From Tangfeifania sp. (GTDB lineage Bacteria > Bacteroidota > Bacteroidia > Bacteroidales > Prolixibacteraceae), in contig JAGYMR010000034.1 of the NCBI GenBank assembly GCA_018400515.1, forward strand, positions 1 to 17,507: a stretch of DNA of 17,507 nucleotides, in the 5' to 3' direction. A program made the position numbers and the translations under genes. Below, piece by piece: positions 1-6,688 of this stretch. Below the pieces are notes generated by a model that saw only the letters and a program-made list of their open reading frames with translations, searched no databases and was not told the DNA's origin. The first letter of the stretch is position 1; the number at the start of each line of letters is the position of its first letter.

Positions 1-89
1 AGGATGAACAAACCATTAAAACCTCCGATTTTATGCTGTTCCGGATAAAAAACGGGGTACTGAAGTCTCAAATAAATCCTACGCGTTGA
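1..89 (+). CDS. C-terminal end of an upstream gene (partial)
   Basis: Reading from position 3, an open frame runs in from the window edge and stops at TGA 87-89. It gives about 28 residues ending in FRIKNGVLKSQINPTR. The two other forward frames close early, and the residue mix (charged, with a hydrophobic patch FMLFRI) is compatible with a protein C-terminus. The stretch is too short to assign to a family. The gene would lie on the same strand as the transporter that follows and may share its transcript. It could equally be non-coding sequence that happens to be open. Confidence 0.35.
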   Translation, partial: DEQTIKTSDFMLFRIKNGVLKSQINPTR

Positions 90-159
90 CGAATTTTCGC
101 CGACTGATGATATTTTGAAACATTTCGGCCCTTGGATGCATTTGAATGAAAAGAGAAAG

Positions 160-1380
160 ATGGCGTTGTCAAAAAAAACATCGAACCACAATTTCCGGTC
201 ATTTCTCTGGCATGCCGGATTTCTTGCCATGGCCAAAAACTTCATGGATGTGGACACTATCATTCCGTCCATGCTGGTGGAGGCAGGCGGCGGAGCTATC
301 CATGTGGGCCTTATGACTGCCATCATGCTGGGCGGATCGCGCTTTACCCAACTGCTTTTTGCTCCCTACATCAGCAACCAGCCTTTCAAAAAAAAATTCC
401 TCATTGCAGGGATCAATGCCCGGGTACTCTCCCTGGCCGGACTCGGGGCGGTTCTGCTTTTTCTTCAGGCCCGTTTTTCCGGGTATTTCCTCGGCCTCAT
501 GTTCCTTTTTATCGCCCTTTTTTCGCTGGCCGGAGCCTTCGCCAATATCAGTTTTACCGATATCCTGGGAAAATCCGTTCTTGCCGGAAAGCGAAAAACT
601 TTTTTTTCAGTCCGCCAGATCATTTCAGGCATCGTTTTGCTTGGGGGTGCTTTTCTGGCAGGAAAAATGCTGGAACTTCGTGCATTTCCGGTAAATTATT
701 CCCTTATTTTCTTTGTGGGGGCTTTTTTGCTCTTCGTTGCCTCACTGGGCTTCTGGAGCCTGCGGGAAACCATACCCTCCACGCTAAAAATCTCAGGCAT
801 CAAAAATTTTTGGAGGGTGCTGAAAACAGAACTCAGGCACAACAAAAAACTGGGGTATTTTTTGGGATTTATTAACACCCAGGGAATTGCCATCTCCTTT
901 CTTCCCTTTATCATCCTCTACGCCAAAGAAAACTTTCATGCACAAAGCACCGACACAGGGACATTCCTTCTTTTTAAAGTTACCGGAATCGTTTTTGTGA
1001 GCCTGCTGGTGTTATTGGGCGCAAAAAAACTAAAATACAACCTCCTGCTCTACAGTAATGTGATACTCTCCCTGATGCTGGCACTGATGGCCCTTTTGCT
1101 GACCGATGTATCGGGACTGAAATACATATTTGTTACGGGCGGAGTGGTATTCTCCCTTTTCAACATGACCATGAACGGACTTCTGCTGGAAATATCCCGA
1201 ACCGAAAACCGGGCCCTGTATACCGGATTTGCAGGTGCGGGGAATATCCTCCCGGCAATATTCCCCCTGATCGGGGGGCCGGTCATTCAACTTTTTGGAT
1301 TTCAAACCTTTTTTGTCCTTTTTATGGTCATAATCGCCCTTACGGCTTTTTTTATCTTTAAAATAAATTGCAAACGCTGA
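160..1380 (+). CDS. MFS-type membrane transporter
   Basis: This predicted inner-membrane protein of about 406 residues has twelve hydrophobic segments in a 6+6 arrangement, with a charged stretch between segments 6 and 7 (around TLKISGIKNFWRVLKTELRH). That is the layout of the major facilitator superfamily. Other visible features are MDVDTIIPSMLVEAGG in the first helix region and two glycine-rich helices near the C-terminus. I cannot name the substrate. Possible starts are TTG 115, ATG 136 and ATG 160. I chose 160 because MALSKKTSNHNF leaves a short cytoplasmic tail before helix 1, while the longer forms add a charged extension with no visible role. The next gene begins 21 nt downstream on the same strand, so co-transcription with the metallo-hydrolase is likely. 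Confidence 0.85.
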   Translation: MALSKKTSNHNFRSFLWHAGFLAMAKNFMDVDTIIPSMLVEAGGGAIHVGLMTAIMLGGSRFTQLLFAPYISNQPFKKKFLIAGINARVLSLAGLGAVLLFLQARFSGYFLGLMFLFIALFSLAGAFANISFTDILGKSVLAGKRKTFFSVRQIISGIVLLGGAFLAGKMLELRAFPVNYSLIFFVGAFLLFVASLGFWSLRETIPSTLKISGIKNFWRVLKTELRHNKKLGYFLGFINTQGIAISFLPFIILYAKENFHAQSTDTGTFLLFKVTGIVFVSLLVLLGAKKLKYNLLLYSNVILSLMLALMALLLTDVSGLKYIFVTGGVVFSLFNMTMNGLLLEISRTENRALYTGFAGAGNILPAIFPLIGGPVIQLFGFQTFFVLFMVIIALTAFFIFKINCKR

Positions 1381-1401
1381 AACGGATATAAATAATAAAA
1401 T

Positions 1402-2184
1402 ATGAAGTTAACCGTATTGACCGAAAATTGTGCCGGAGGAAAATTCCTTGCTGAACACGGAATCTCCTACCTGATTGAAATGAATGATGAAAAAATATTG
1501 TTCGATGCCGGGCATTCGGATGTATTTTTCAAAAATGCCCGGACAATGGGAATCAACCTCCAAAGTGAAGTAAAAAAAGTTGTATTGAGTCATGGTCACT
1601 GGGATCATGGCGACGGCCTCCGTTTTCTGGAAAACAAACACCTTTGGGTCCACCCCGGCGCCTTTATAAAGCGCTATCGAAAGCGGGATTTTTCACCTGT
1701 GGGTTTGTCCCTGTCCAAAGCCGATCTGGAAAAAAAATTCAGGATCACCGAGTCCAAATCGCCCGTTCAAATCACGAAAAACCTTTTCTTCCTGGGAGAG
1801 ATCCCGCGTAAAAATGATTTTGAAGCAAAAACCACCAGCTTCACGGATCACCTGAAAAACGAGGATTTTGTCCCGGATGATTCGGCCCTGGCCGCCATCG
1901 TGAACAACGAACTCATCGTCATTACCGGTTGTTCCCATTCGGGTATCTGTAATATTACCGAGCATGCCAAAAGGGTTACCGGTATTTCAAAAGTGGGAGC
2001 TGTTCTTGGAGGGTTTCACCTCAAATTTCAGGATGAACAAACCTGGAAAACGATTGCCTGCTTAAAGGAACTTCAAACAGACCGGATTTTCCCTTCCCAT
2101 TGTACGGAACTGCCCGCCCTTGCCGCATTTTACAATGAATTTAAAAAACCGCAGCTAAAAACCGGAATAATCCTGGAGTTTTAA
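1402..2184 (+). CDS. Metallo-beta-lactamase-fold hydrolase (COG1237-like)
   Basis: This 260-residue protein has no signal peptide and is presumably a cytoplasmic metal-dependent hydrolase. The zinc-binding signature HGHWDH is at residues 64-69. Other candidate ligands are H179 in GCSHSGICN, H206 in LGGFHL and H233 in FPSHCTE. The start TENCAGGKFLAEHGISYLIE and the block ILFDAGHSDVFFKNA resemble the COG1237 branch, whose members are often labelled 7,8-dihydropterin-6-methyl-4-(beta-D-ribofuranosyl)aminobenzene-5'-phosphate synthase. That label comes from an archaeal enzyme and should not be carried over: the real substrate is unknown. The family usually has Tyr and Thr-Gly-Gly around the motif, whereas here it reads W-D-H-G-D-G. 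The gene is convergent with treT, with only 13 bp between the stop codons. Confidence 0.88.
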   Translation: MKLTVLTENCAGGKFLAEHGISYLIEMNDEKILFDAGHSDVFFKNARTMGINLQSEVKKVVLSHGHWDHGDGLRFLENKHLWVHPGAFIKRYRKRDFSPVGLSLSKADLEKKFRITESKSPVQITKNLFFLGEIPRKNDFEAKTTSFTDHLKNEDFVPDDSALAAIVNNELIVITGCSHSGICNITEHAKRVTGISKVGAVLGGFHLKFQDEQTWKTIACLKELQTDRIFPSHCTELPALAAFYNEFKKPQLKTGIILEF

Positions 2185-2197
2185 TCATAAAAGTTTC

Positions 2198-3520
2198 TCA
2201 ACCCATTTTAAAGAATGGGGTATTCGTATCAATCCCCATGTAATAGCGCATTAAAACCAGATATTTTTCCAGCAGGGACGGAAGAAGAAAATTTTCACGC
2301 ACATGCTCAATGGCTTGTTTGCCGATGTATTTGTTCTCCTCCGGGTGGAGCAGCAGGTATTTCATTTTCTGCATGATCTTATCCCCCGCAAAGGGTTCCA
2401 CTAAAAACCCGGTTCCATTGTCAATCACCTGCTGGGGAATGCCCCCAACATTGCTTCCGATGACAGGTGTCCCCTGCCAAAGGGCTTCGGTAACCACGAG
2501 TCCGAACCCCTCTTTGGTGGACAGATGAACAAATTGGTTGGCCACTCGCATTAATGCCCCAATATTCTGATCATTATTTTCAATGTTCATCAGCAAAAAA
2601 ATATCCTCATCATTCTCCCGCTCTTCCATCATCCTTCCATACATGGCTTGTCCGTCAGGATCATCCGTAGCGGTATTTCCAACCATGATAAGAAGGGGGT
2701 TCTTTTTCCGGACCTCCCGGTCCTTTTTAATTTCCTTAAAAGCCTGGATGATGGCCGATTGATTCTTGTGCACATCATAGCGCGAAACAGCCAGAACAAT
2801 CGGCCGGCTGCCATCAATATTATGCCTGGCAAACAAAGGTTCCAGAATATGAACTGCCTCCTCCCGGGTAAGTTGCTTATTTTTCGGACTCAGCGGATCG
2901 ATCGCCGGGGAGATTTGATAAACCGGTTTTTTTATTCCCGGACGGACAAAATTTTTATCAGTAAAAATGGCCCCGTCGTAATGATTGATAAACGGGAGGA
3001 AAAAATTCCAAATATACCTGTTGGCAGCAGTGGTATCAATATGACAGCGCCATAGCCTGGGACCTTCATAATTGCCAAAAACCGAAGTAGCACAGGGCTG
3101 TGGATCATGAACAATCGTCAGATCAGCTTTTACGGAATAATTTTCAAAATTTTTCACTGCGTTGTCAATGTAAACGCCGTGAAGTTCCTCAAAACTCATG
3201 GGATGCTCCACTCCCTGTATCAAATCATGAAACTTCTTGGTGATCGAAAAGAAGTCTTCAGTATGGGCTTCAAGACAGTGCCACTGGGCATTAATACCCA
3301 AGCCTTTGGCCAGCGGAACCAGGCCTCTCAGCATTTCAGCAACCCCACCCCCTTCGTAGGTGGAATTCACATGGGCCCAGTTTTTGTTCTCAAGCGGGAG
3401 CGCCAACTGCTTCAGTTTTTCCAGTTTTTCTTCACCAATGGTTTCCCTGTAATAGTTCAGGTCAAGGGCTTCAAAAGGCGGCAGCTTTTCGAGGTATTGT
3501 TCGGACTGATCGTGAAACAT
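2198..3520 (-). CDS. treT: Trehalose synthase, TreT type (GT4 glycosyltransferase)
   Basis: This 440-residue cytoplasmic glycosyltransferase has the GT-B fold. TreT enzymes reversibly join the glucose of an NDP-glucose to free glucose to give trehalose. The N-terminal half carries NSTYEGGGVAEML (residues 52-64), a hallmark of this subfamily. It is followed by VHDPQP (138-143) and a TreT-like block around LWRCHIDTTAANRYIW (156-171). The C-terminal half has VSRYDVHKN (245-253) and the GT4 EX7E motif in EGFGLVVTE (E337 and E345), which contacts the nucleotide-sugar. The length fits the family (roughly 400-450). The ATG at 3520 is the only reasonable start. No other trehalose gene is in the window, so the enzyme may work alone in making or recycling trehalose. 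A general GT4 role is possible, but the GGGVAEML block argues for TreT. Confidence 0.88.
   Translation of the reverse strand: MFHDQSEQYLEKLPPFEALDLNYYRETIGEEKLEKLKQLALPLENKNWAHVNSTYEGGGVAEMLRGLVPLAKGLGINAQWHCLEAHTEDFFSITKKFHDLIQGVEHPMSFEELHGVYIDNAVKNFENYSVKADLTIVHDPQPCATSVFGNYEGPRLWRCHIDTTAANRYIWNFFLPFINHYDGAIFTDKNFVRPGIKKPVYQISPAIDPLSPKNKQLTREEAVHILEPLFARHNIDGSRPIVLAVSRYDVHKNQSAIIQAFKEIKKDREVRKKNPLLIMVGNTATDDPDGQAMYGRMMEERENDEDIFLLMNIENNDQNIGALMRVANQFVHLSTKEGFGLVVTEALWQGTPVIGSNVGGIPQQVIDNGTGFLVEPFAGDKIMQKMKYLLLHPEENKYIGKQAIEHVRENFLLPSLLEKYLVLMRYYMGIDTNTPFFKMG
2202..2219. terminator. Short hairpin at the convergent junction
   Basis: CCCATT (2202-2207) and AATGGG (2214-2219) form a perfect 6-bp stem with a 6-nt loop. 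It lies just inside the 3' end of treT and 18 nt past the stop of the metallo-hydrolase gene. On the minus strand it is followed, after a gap, by a weak T-rich stretch (ACTTTTAT); on the plus strand no U-tract follows. It could help end one or both convergent transcripts, but the stem is short. Confidence 0.25.
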
Positions 3521-3667
3521 AGCAACAAATAATAGACGTTTGAAAAAACAAAAATTCTCCCTTCAGAGAAAATTACATCAAAGCCGTAAGGACCTCGCAC
3601 GTTTGCTTTGTTTGTCTGATTTTCACAGCGCAAGAAATAATTTTCTCCTCAAAAAACCGCCGAAATT

Positions 3668-3714
3668 AAAAAAAATTTATTCACTTTTCCGGTACTCATG
3701 GAAAAAAAAGTGAA
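3668..3714 (-). terminator. Rho-independent-like terminator after the decarboxylase gene
   Basis: Read on the minus strand, TTCAC plus a T-run and CC (3714-3700) pair with GGAAAAGTGAA (3690-3680). This gives an 11-bp stem with a 4-nt bulge in the T-run and a 9-nt loop. Eight consecutive T residues follow (3675-3668), starting a few bases past the stem. It sits 34 bp beyond the decarboxylase stop codon and 160 bp before treT starts, so it would separate the two minus-strand genes. The stem is A/T-rich, which keeps confidence moderate. Confidence 0.5.
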
Positions 3715-3747
3715 AACCGCCATTGGTTTCATCAAAACCACCCGAAA

Positions 3748-5172
3748 CTACAAATTATTTGCTGTTTGCTGAATCAATTCCCAGGCCTGCTTAACATGGA
3801 TCTCCTCCGTATGGGTTTGAGCAATGCTCATCCGCAAAACCACCCGGTCATTTAATTTGGTATGGGTAAAATAGATTTTCCCGGACCGGTTAATTTCATT
3901 CATTAGCCTCATATTCATTTCGTTATTGGCCTTCAACCTGAAACACACCACGTTCAGCGGGGGATCAACAATCAGTTCGAAGCGGGATGATTCACGGACC
4001 CATTGGGCGAATTGCTGCGCCAGTCCGACATGCTTCCGTACAAGGTATTGAAGGCCTTTTTTTCCATAATGCCGGACAACAAACCAGAGTTTCAGTGACC
4101 GGAACCGGCGTCCCAATTGTACATGCCAGTCGCGGTAGTCAAACACCTCCCCCGATTCGGTGGCCTGATTGCGAAGGTATTCAGGCAAAATGGAAAATGT
4201 CTCGATCAGTTCCTTTCGGTCAGCCACCCAAAAAACATCACAGTCGAAATTGGTAAACATCCATTTATGGGGATTGAAACAGTAACTGTCGGCCAGCTCC
4301 ACCCCCTCCTTCAGGTGTCTGAACTCGGGACAAAGCATGGCAGTCCCTGCCATGGCAGCATCCACATGCAACCAACAATTTTCCCGCCGGCAAATCTCCC
4401 CAATTTTTTTTACGGGGTCCATTGCATTGGACGAGGTGGTTCCAATGGTTGCACACACAAAAAAAGGCTGGTATCCCGCTGCCCGGTCTTCCCGGATCTT
4501 CTCCTCCAGCATTCCGGGCTGCATGGCAAACCGGTCATCCACCTCAATCAGCCGCAGGTTTTCTTTTCCGATGCCCGCCATTTTCACCGCCTTTTCAAGC
4601 GAAGAGTGGGTTTGGGCCGATACATAAGCCACCAGTTTCTGCCGCACACCAGTGCGGTTCGATTCATATTTTGTGGCACGCTCCCGGGCAGCAATGACCG
4701 CCGTAAGGGCCGAAGTGGAGGCTGTGTCCTGGATCACCCCACCGCCGGAAGAGGTTGATCTGAACCTTTCAGGCATATCCATCATACCGGCAAGCCAGTC
4801 GAGGACACGGGTCTCCAGCTCAGTGGCAGCCGGACTTGTGAGCCAGATCATTCCCTGAACACCTAAACCTGATGAGATCAGATCCCCCAAAATCGAAGGA
4901 AATGAGGTATTCGAAGGAAAATAGGCAAAAAAGCGGGGCGATTGCCAGTGCGTGATCCCGGGCAGGATCTTTTCATCCAGATCCCGGATCATGGCATCCA
5001 TGGACTCCCCTTCCTCAGGAGGATTTTCAGGCAACGATGCCTTAACATCCCCGGGATTCACCTGCGATAAAACAGGATAATGTTCAATATTTTCATAGTA
5101 ATCGGCAATCCAGTCGATGATCTTTTTTCCCTCCTCCCGGAACTGCGCGGGAGTCATATGGTAATTCTCCAT
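3748..5172 (-). CDS. PLP-dependent aromatic-L-amino-acid decarboxylase
   Basis: This 474-residue cytoplasmic group II decarboxylase turns an aromatic amino acid (Tyr, DOPA, Trp or Phe) into its amine and CO2. The PLP lysine is K303 in NPHKW (300-304). D271 in LHVDAAMAG should bind the pyridine nitrogen, and H189 in QTHSS should stack on the cofactor ring. ATIGTTS (241-247) and the substrate-pocket stretch HWQSPRFFAYFP (75-86) are conserved. The mobile catalytic loop carries Y332 in ILPEYLRNQ. In this family Tyr at that site goes with true decarboxylation, and Phe with aldehyde synthesis. Resemblance is to animal and plant DDC/TYDC enzymes rather than to glutamate decarboxylase. The ATG at 5172 precedes ENYHMTPAQFREEGKK, a typical N-terminus. 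Exact substrate cannot be read from the sequence. The gene appears monocistronic. Confidence 0.93.
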   Translation of the reverse strand: MENYHMTPAQFREEGKKIIDWIADYYENIEHYPVLSQVNPGDVKASLPENPPEEGESMDAMIRDLDEKILPGITHWQSPRFFAYFPSNTSFPSILGDLISSGLGVQGMIWLTSPAATELETRVLDWLAGMMDMPERFRSTSSGGGVIQDTASTSALTAVIAARERATKYESNRTGVRQKLVAYVSAQTHSSLEKAVKMAGIGKENLRLIEVDDRFAMQPGMLEEKIREDRAAGYQPFFVCATIGTTSSNAMDPVKKIGEICRRENCWLHVDAAMAGTAMLCPEFRHLKEGVELADSYCFNPHKWMFTNFDCDVFWVADRKELIETFSILPEYLRNQATESGEVFDYRDWHVQLGRRFRSLKLWFVVRHYGKKGLQYLVRKHVGLAQQFAQWVRESSRFELIVDPPLNVVCFRLKANNEMNMRLMNEINRSGKIYFTHTKLNDRVVLRMSIAQTHTEEIHVKQAWELIQQTANNL

Positions 5173-5330
5173 CTCTATTTATTTTATTTTTTCTTATTCC
5201 TCAACCCATAAAATATTTTCACAGATGCAATCCTCAGGTTCTCCCGTGAAATTCTTCCTGTCCCCGGAAACAGTGGTAAAAATAAATACGCATTTTTTGT
5301 TTTTTGATGCGGAAAGGACGAAGATACCCA

Positions 5331-5349
5331 ATTTTCGACAAACGAAAAT
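5331..5349. repeat. Inverted repeat, operator-like
   Basis: ATTTTCG and CGAAAAT form perfect 7-bp arms around ACAAA. The site lies about 160 bp upstream of the decarboxylase start in the divergent spacer. The size and symmetry suit a dimeric regulator, but no cognate regulator gene is in the window. Confidence 0.3.
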
Positions 5350-5447
5350 ATTCGGATCAGGGAAAATCCCCGAATTGTTCTCTCCGTTGCATTGTTTGGC
5401 CAGGAAATATTTTTGGAAAACAGAAAACCTTCTTTGAATAATTCCCG

Positions 5448-5475
5448 AGCGGCCGCTAGATCAAAACCTTTTGAT
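5448..5475. repeat. Two adjacent palindromes (AGCGGCCGCT and ATCAAAA-CC-TTTTGAT)
   Basis: A 10-bp GC-only-core palindrome (5448-5457) is followed two bases later by a 16-bp palindrome, ATCAAAA CC TTTTGAT (5460-5475). They sit in the middle of an A/T-rich spacer, so the GC-rich one stands out. Either may be a protein-binding site; function is unknown. Confidence 0.35.
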
Positions 5476-5581
5476 TCTGCCCTTTTTGTTTTTTTCTTCA
5501 GGAAAACGGCACAAAAAAAACCCTAATATGAACTAGTCATTAAAAAAGAGTAATCCCCTTCCGATTTTTTTGTCAGTTTTC

Positions 5582-5602
5582 GAATAAAACTTATTTTTAT
5601 TC
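5582..5602. repeat. Inverted repeat upstream of hemolysin III gene
   Basis: GAATAAAA (5582-5589) and TTTTATTC (5595-5602) are perfect 8-bp arms around a 5-nt loop, about 150 bp upstream of the hemolysin III start. They are flanked on both sides by TTTTGTCAG. This could be an operator or a weak hairpin. The very high A/T content makes chance occurrence plausible. Confidence 0.3.
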
Positions 5603-5752
5603 AAAATTGTTTTGTCAGGAAAATAAGATTTTTTTTACCGTCGGAAGCCAAAATTCATCCATTCAGGCGACTATCTGATAAGGGAAGTTCCTATAAGATC
5701 CGGATAAATTGAATCTTCTGTGTTTTTTCTGCATACAAAAAATGAGTCAGAT

Positions 5753-6409
5753 ATGAGTCAAAATAAACATAAATCGCATTACCGCTCCCTTACCACCGGC
5801 GAAGAAATTTTTAACAGCATCACCCATGGAATCGGAACGCTTCTCAGCATTGCCGGACTGGTCATTTTAGCTGTATTTGCTACCCTTAAAGGAAATGCCT
5901 GGCATGTCGTGAGCTTCTCGATTTTCGGGGCATCCCTGTTTCTGCTGTACCTTTTTTCAACCCTTTACCACAGCTTCACCCGGCAAAAAATAAAAAACCT
6001 GTTTGCCCGGTTCGATCATGCCGCCATTTTCCTGTTGATTGCAGGTACATATACACCTTTTGTGCTTACGACCATCCGGGGTCCGCTTGGGTGGACGCTT
6101 TTTGGCATTATTTGGGGGCTGGCCATTGCCGGTATTATTATTCGATCCATCTTCCTTACCCGGTTCCGGAAGATCATGGTGGGAATTTACGTGGCCATGG
6201 GCTGGCTCTTTTTAATGGCCATTGTCCCCATGGTAGAAAACCTCCCCGGGATCAGTATTGCATTCCTCTTTATCGGGGGCGGATGTTATTCGCTGGGCGT
6301 CATCTTCTATGCCTGGCGTAACCTGAAATACAGTCACGGAATCTGGCACCTTTTTGTTCTGGCCGGCAGCATCACCCATTTCTTTTCGGTTTTATACAGC
6401 CTTAACTAA
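5753..6409 (+). CDS. Hemolysin III / TrhA (PAQR-like) membrane protein
   Basis: This 218-residue integral membrane protein has about seven hydrophobic segments and belongs to the HlyIII (UPF0073/YqfA) family, related to PAQR receptors. Family landmarks are GEEIFNSITHGIG (residues 16-28), STLYHS (69-74), FDHAAIFLLIAGTYTPF (87-103), and the C-terminal HGIWHLFVLAGSITHFF block. The His and Asp residues in these blocks are the expected metal site. Despite the name, the family's role is in membrane lipid or energy homeostasis, and lytic activity is not established for most members. The frame is open from GTG 5720, but the ATG at 5753 gives the usual short N-terminus MSQNKHKSHYRSL, so I start there. 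It is the first gene of a plus-strand run and has a 279-bp gap before the next gene. Confidence 0.9.
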   Translation: MSQNKHKSHYRSLTTGEEIFNSITHGIGTLLSIAGLVILAVFATLKGNAWHVVSFSIFGASLFLLYLFSTLYHSFTRQKIKNLFARFDHAAIFLLIAGTYTPFVLTTIRGPLGWTLFGIIWGLAIAGIIIRSIFLTRFRKIMVGIYVAMGWLFLMAIVPMVENLPGISIAFLFIGGGCYSLGVIFYAWRNLKYSHGIWHLFVLAGSITHFFSVLYSLN

Positions 6410-6688
6410 ACTCATTCCCTGTGGAATAACGGCCTGTAAAAAACCAGGAAGCTGCCTCGACAACGCTTTCAGCCCGGAACAACTCTACGGAAAAAATCCG
6501 AAGGATGGTCGTTTCAGTTATAACTCCTGCCTGATGGCCAAGAGCATATCCCAATGTATGTAAAAAGCTCCGGCAGCAAATCTTCCAGCCCATCAACCCA
6601 GGACATTTCCACGAATAACCATTTTGAATGATAAAGGTCATGCTCATTTCAATTTATTATTCCATTTTTGTGGTATAAAAAGAAAAAT
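6410..6688. other. 279-bp spacer, possible gene remnant
   Basis: This spacer separates the hemolysin III and BatA-type genes. Its base composition (6415-6620) is less A/T-rich than other spacers in the window, closer to coding sequence. Short open stretches occur on both strands (for example minus 6402-6647), but none gives a recognisable protein or spans a full gene. A small hairpin ATTCC-CTGT-GGAAT lies at 6414-6427, just past the hemolysin III stop, without a U-tract. The last 40 bp before 6689 are A/T-rich and may hold the promoter of the next gene. Confidence 0.35.

Larger units (their letters stand above)
5173..5752. other. 580-bp divergent intergenic region rich in inverted repeats
   Basis: This A/T-rich spacer lies between the divergent starts of the decarboxylase and the hemolysin III gene and should hold both promoters. 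The only sizeable open frame (5225-5437, plus) has no recognisable domain and looks accidental. Visible structure includes CGCAT/ATGCG arms around a T-rich loop (5289-5311), the palindromes listed separately (5331-5349, 5448-5475, 5582-5602), and two copies of TTTTGTCAG near 5568-5576 and 5610-5617. I could not place a confident TTTG / TAnnTTTG promoter for either gene. Confidence 0.5.

Noticed and set aside
1671..1680. A CTATCGA match within the metallo-hydrolase gene, like the tail of the repeat cluster.
   Set aside because: It is only 7 bp, lies inside a conserved coding frame, and has no palindrome or longer tail, so it is a chance match.
4117..4758. A 213-residue open frame on the plus strand, antisense to the decarboxylase.
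   Set aside because: The decarboxylase frame has complete catalytic motifs throughout. The antisense product has no recognisable domain and is rich in Pro, His and Arg, as expected of a shadow frame.
5225..5437. A 70-residue open frame in the divergent spacer.
   Set aside because: It has no recognisable motif or plausible start context and contains several of the palindromes. An accidental frame is more likely.
5449..5537. A NotI site (GCGGCCGC, 5449-5456) followed by a SpeI site (ACTAGT, 5532-5537), suggesting cloning-vector sequence.
   Set aside because: The order, spacing and flanking bases do not match a linker I know, and the surrounding A/T-rich sequence reads as native spacer continuing smoothly to both genes. 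Read mapping across 5440-5540 would settle it.
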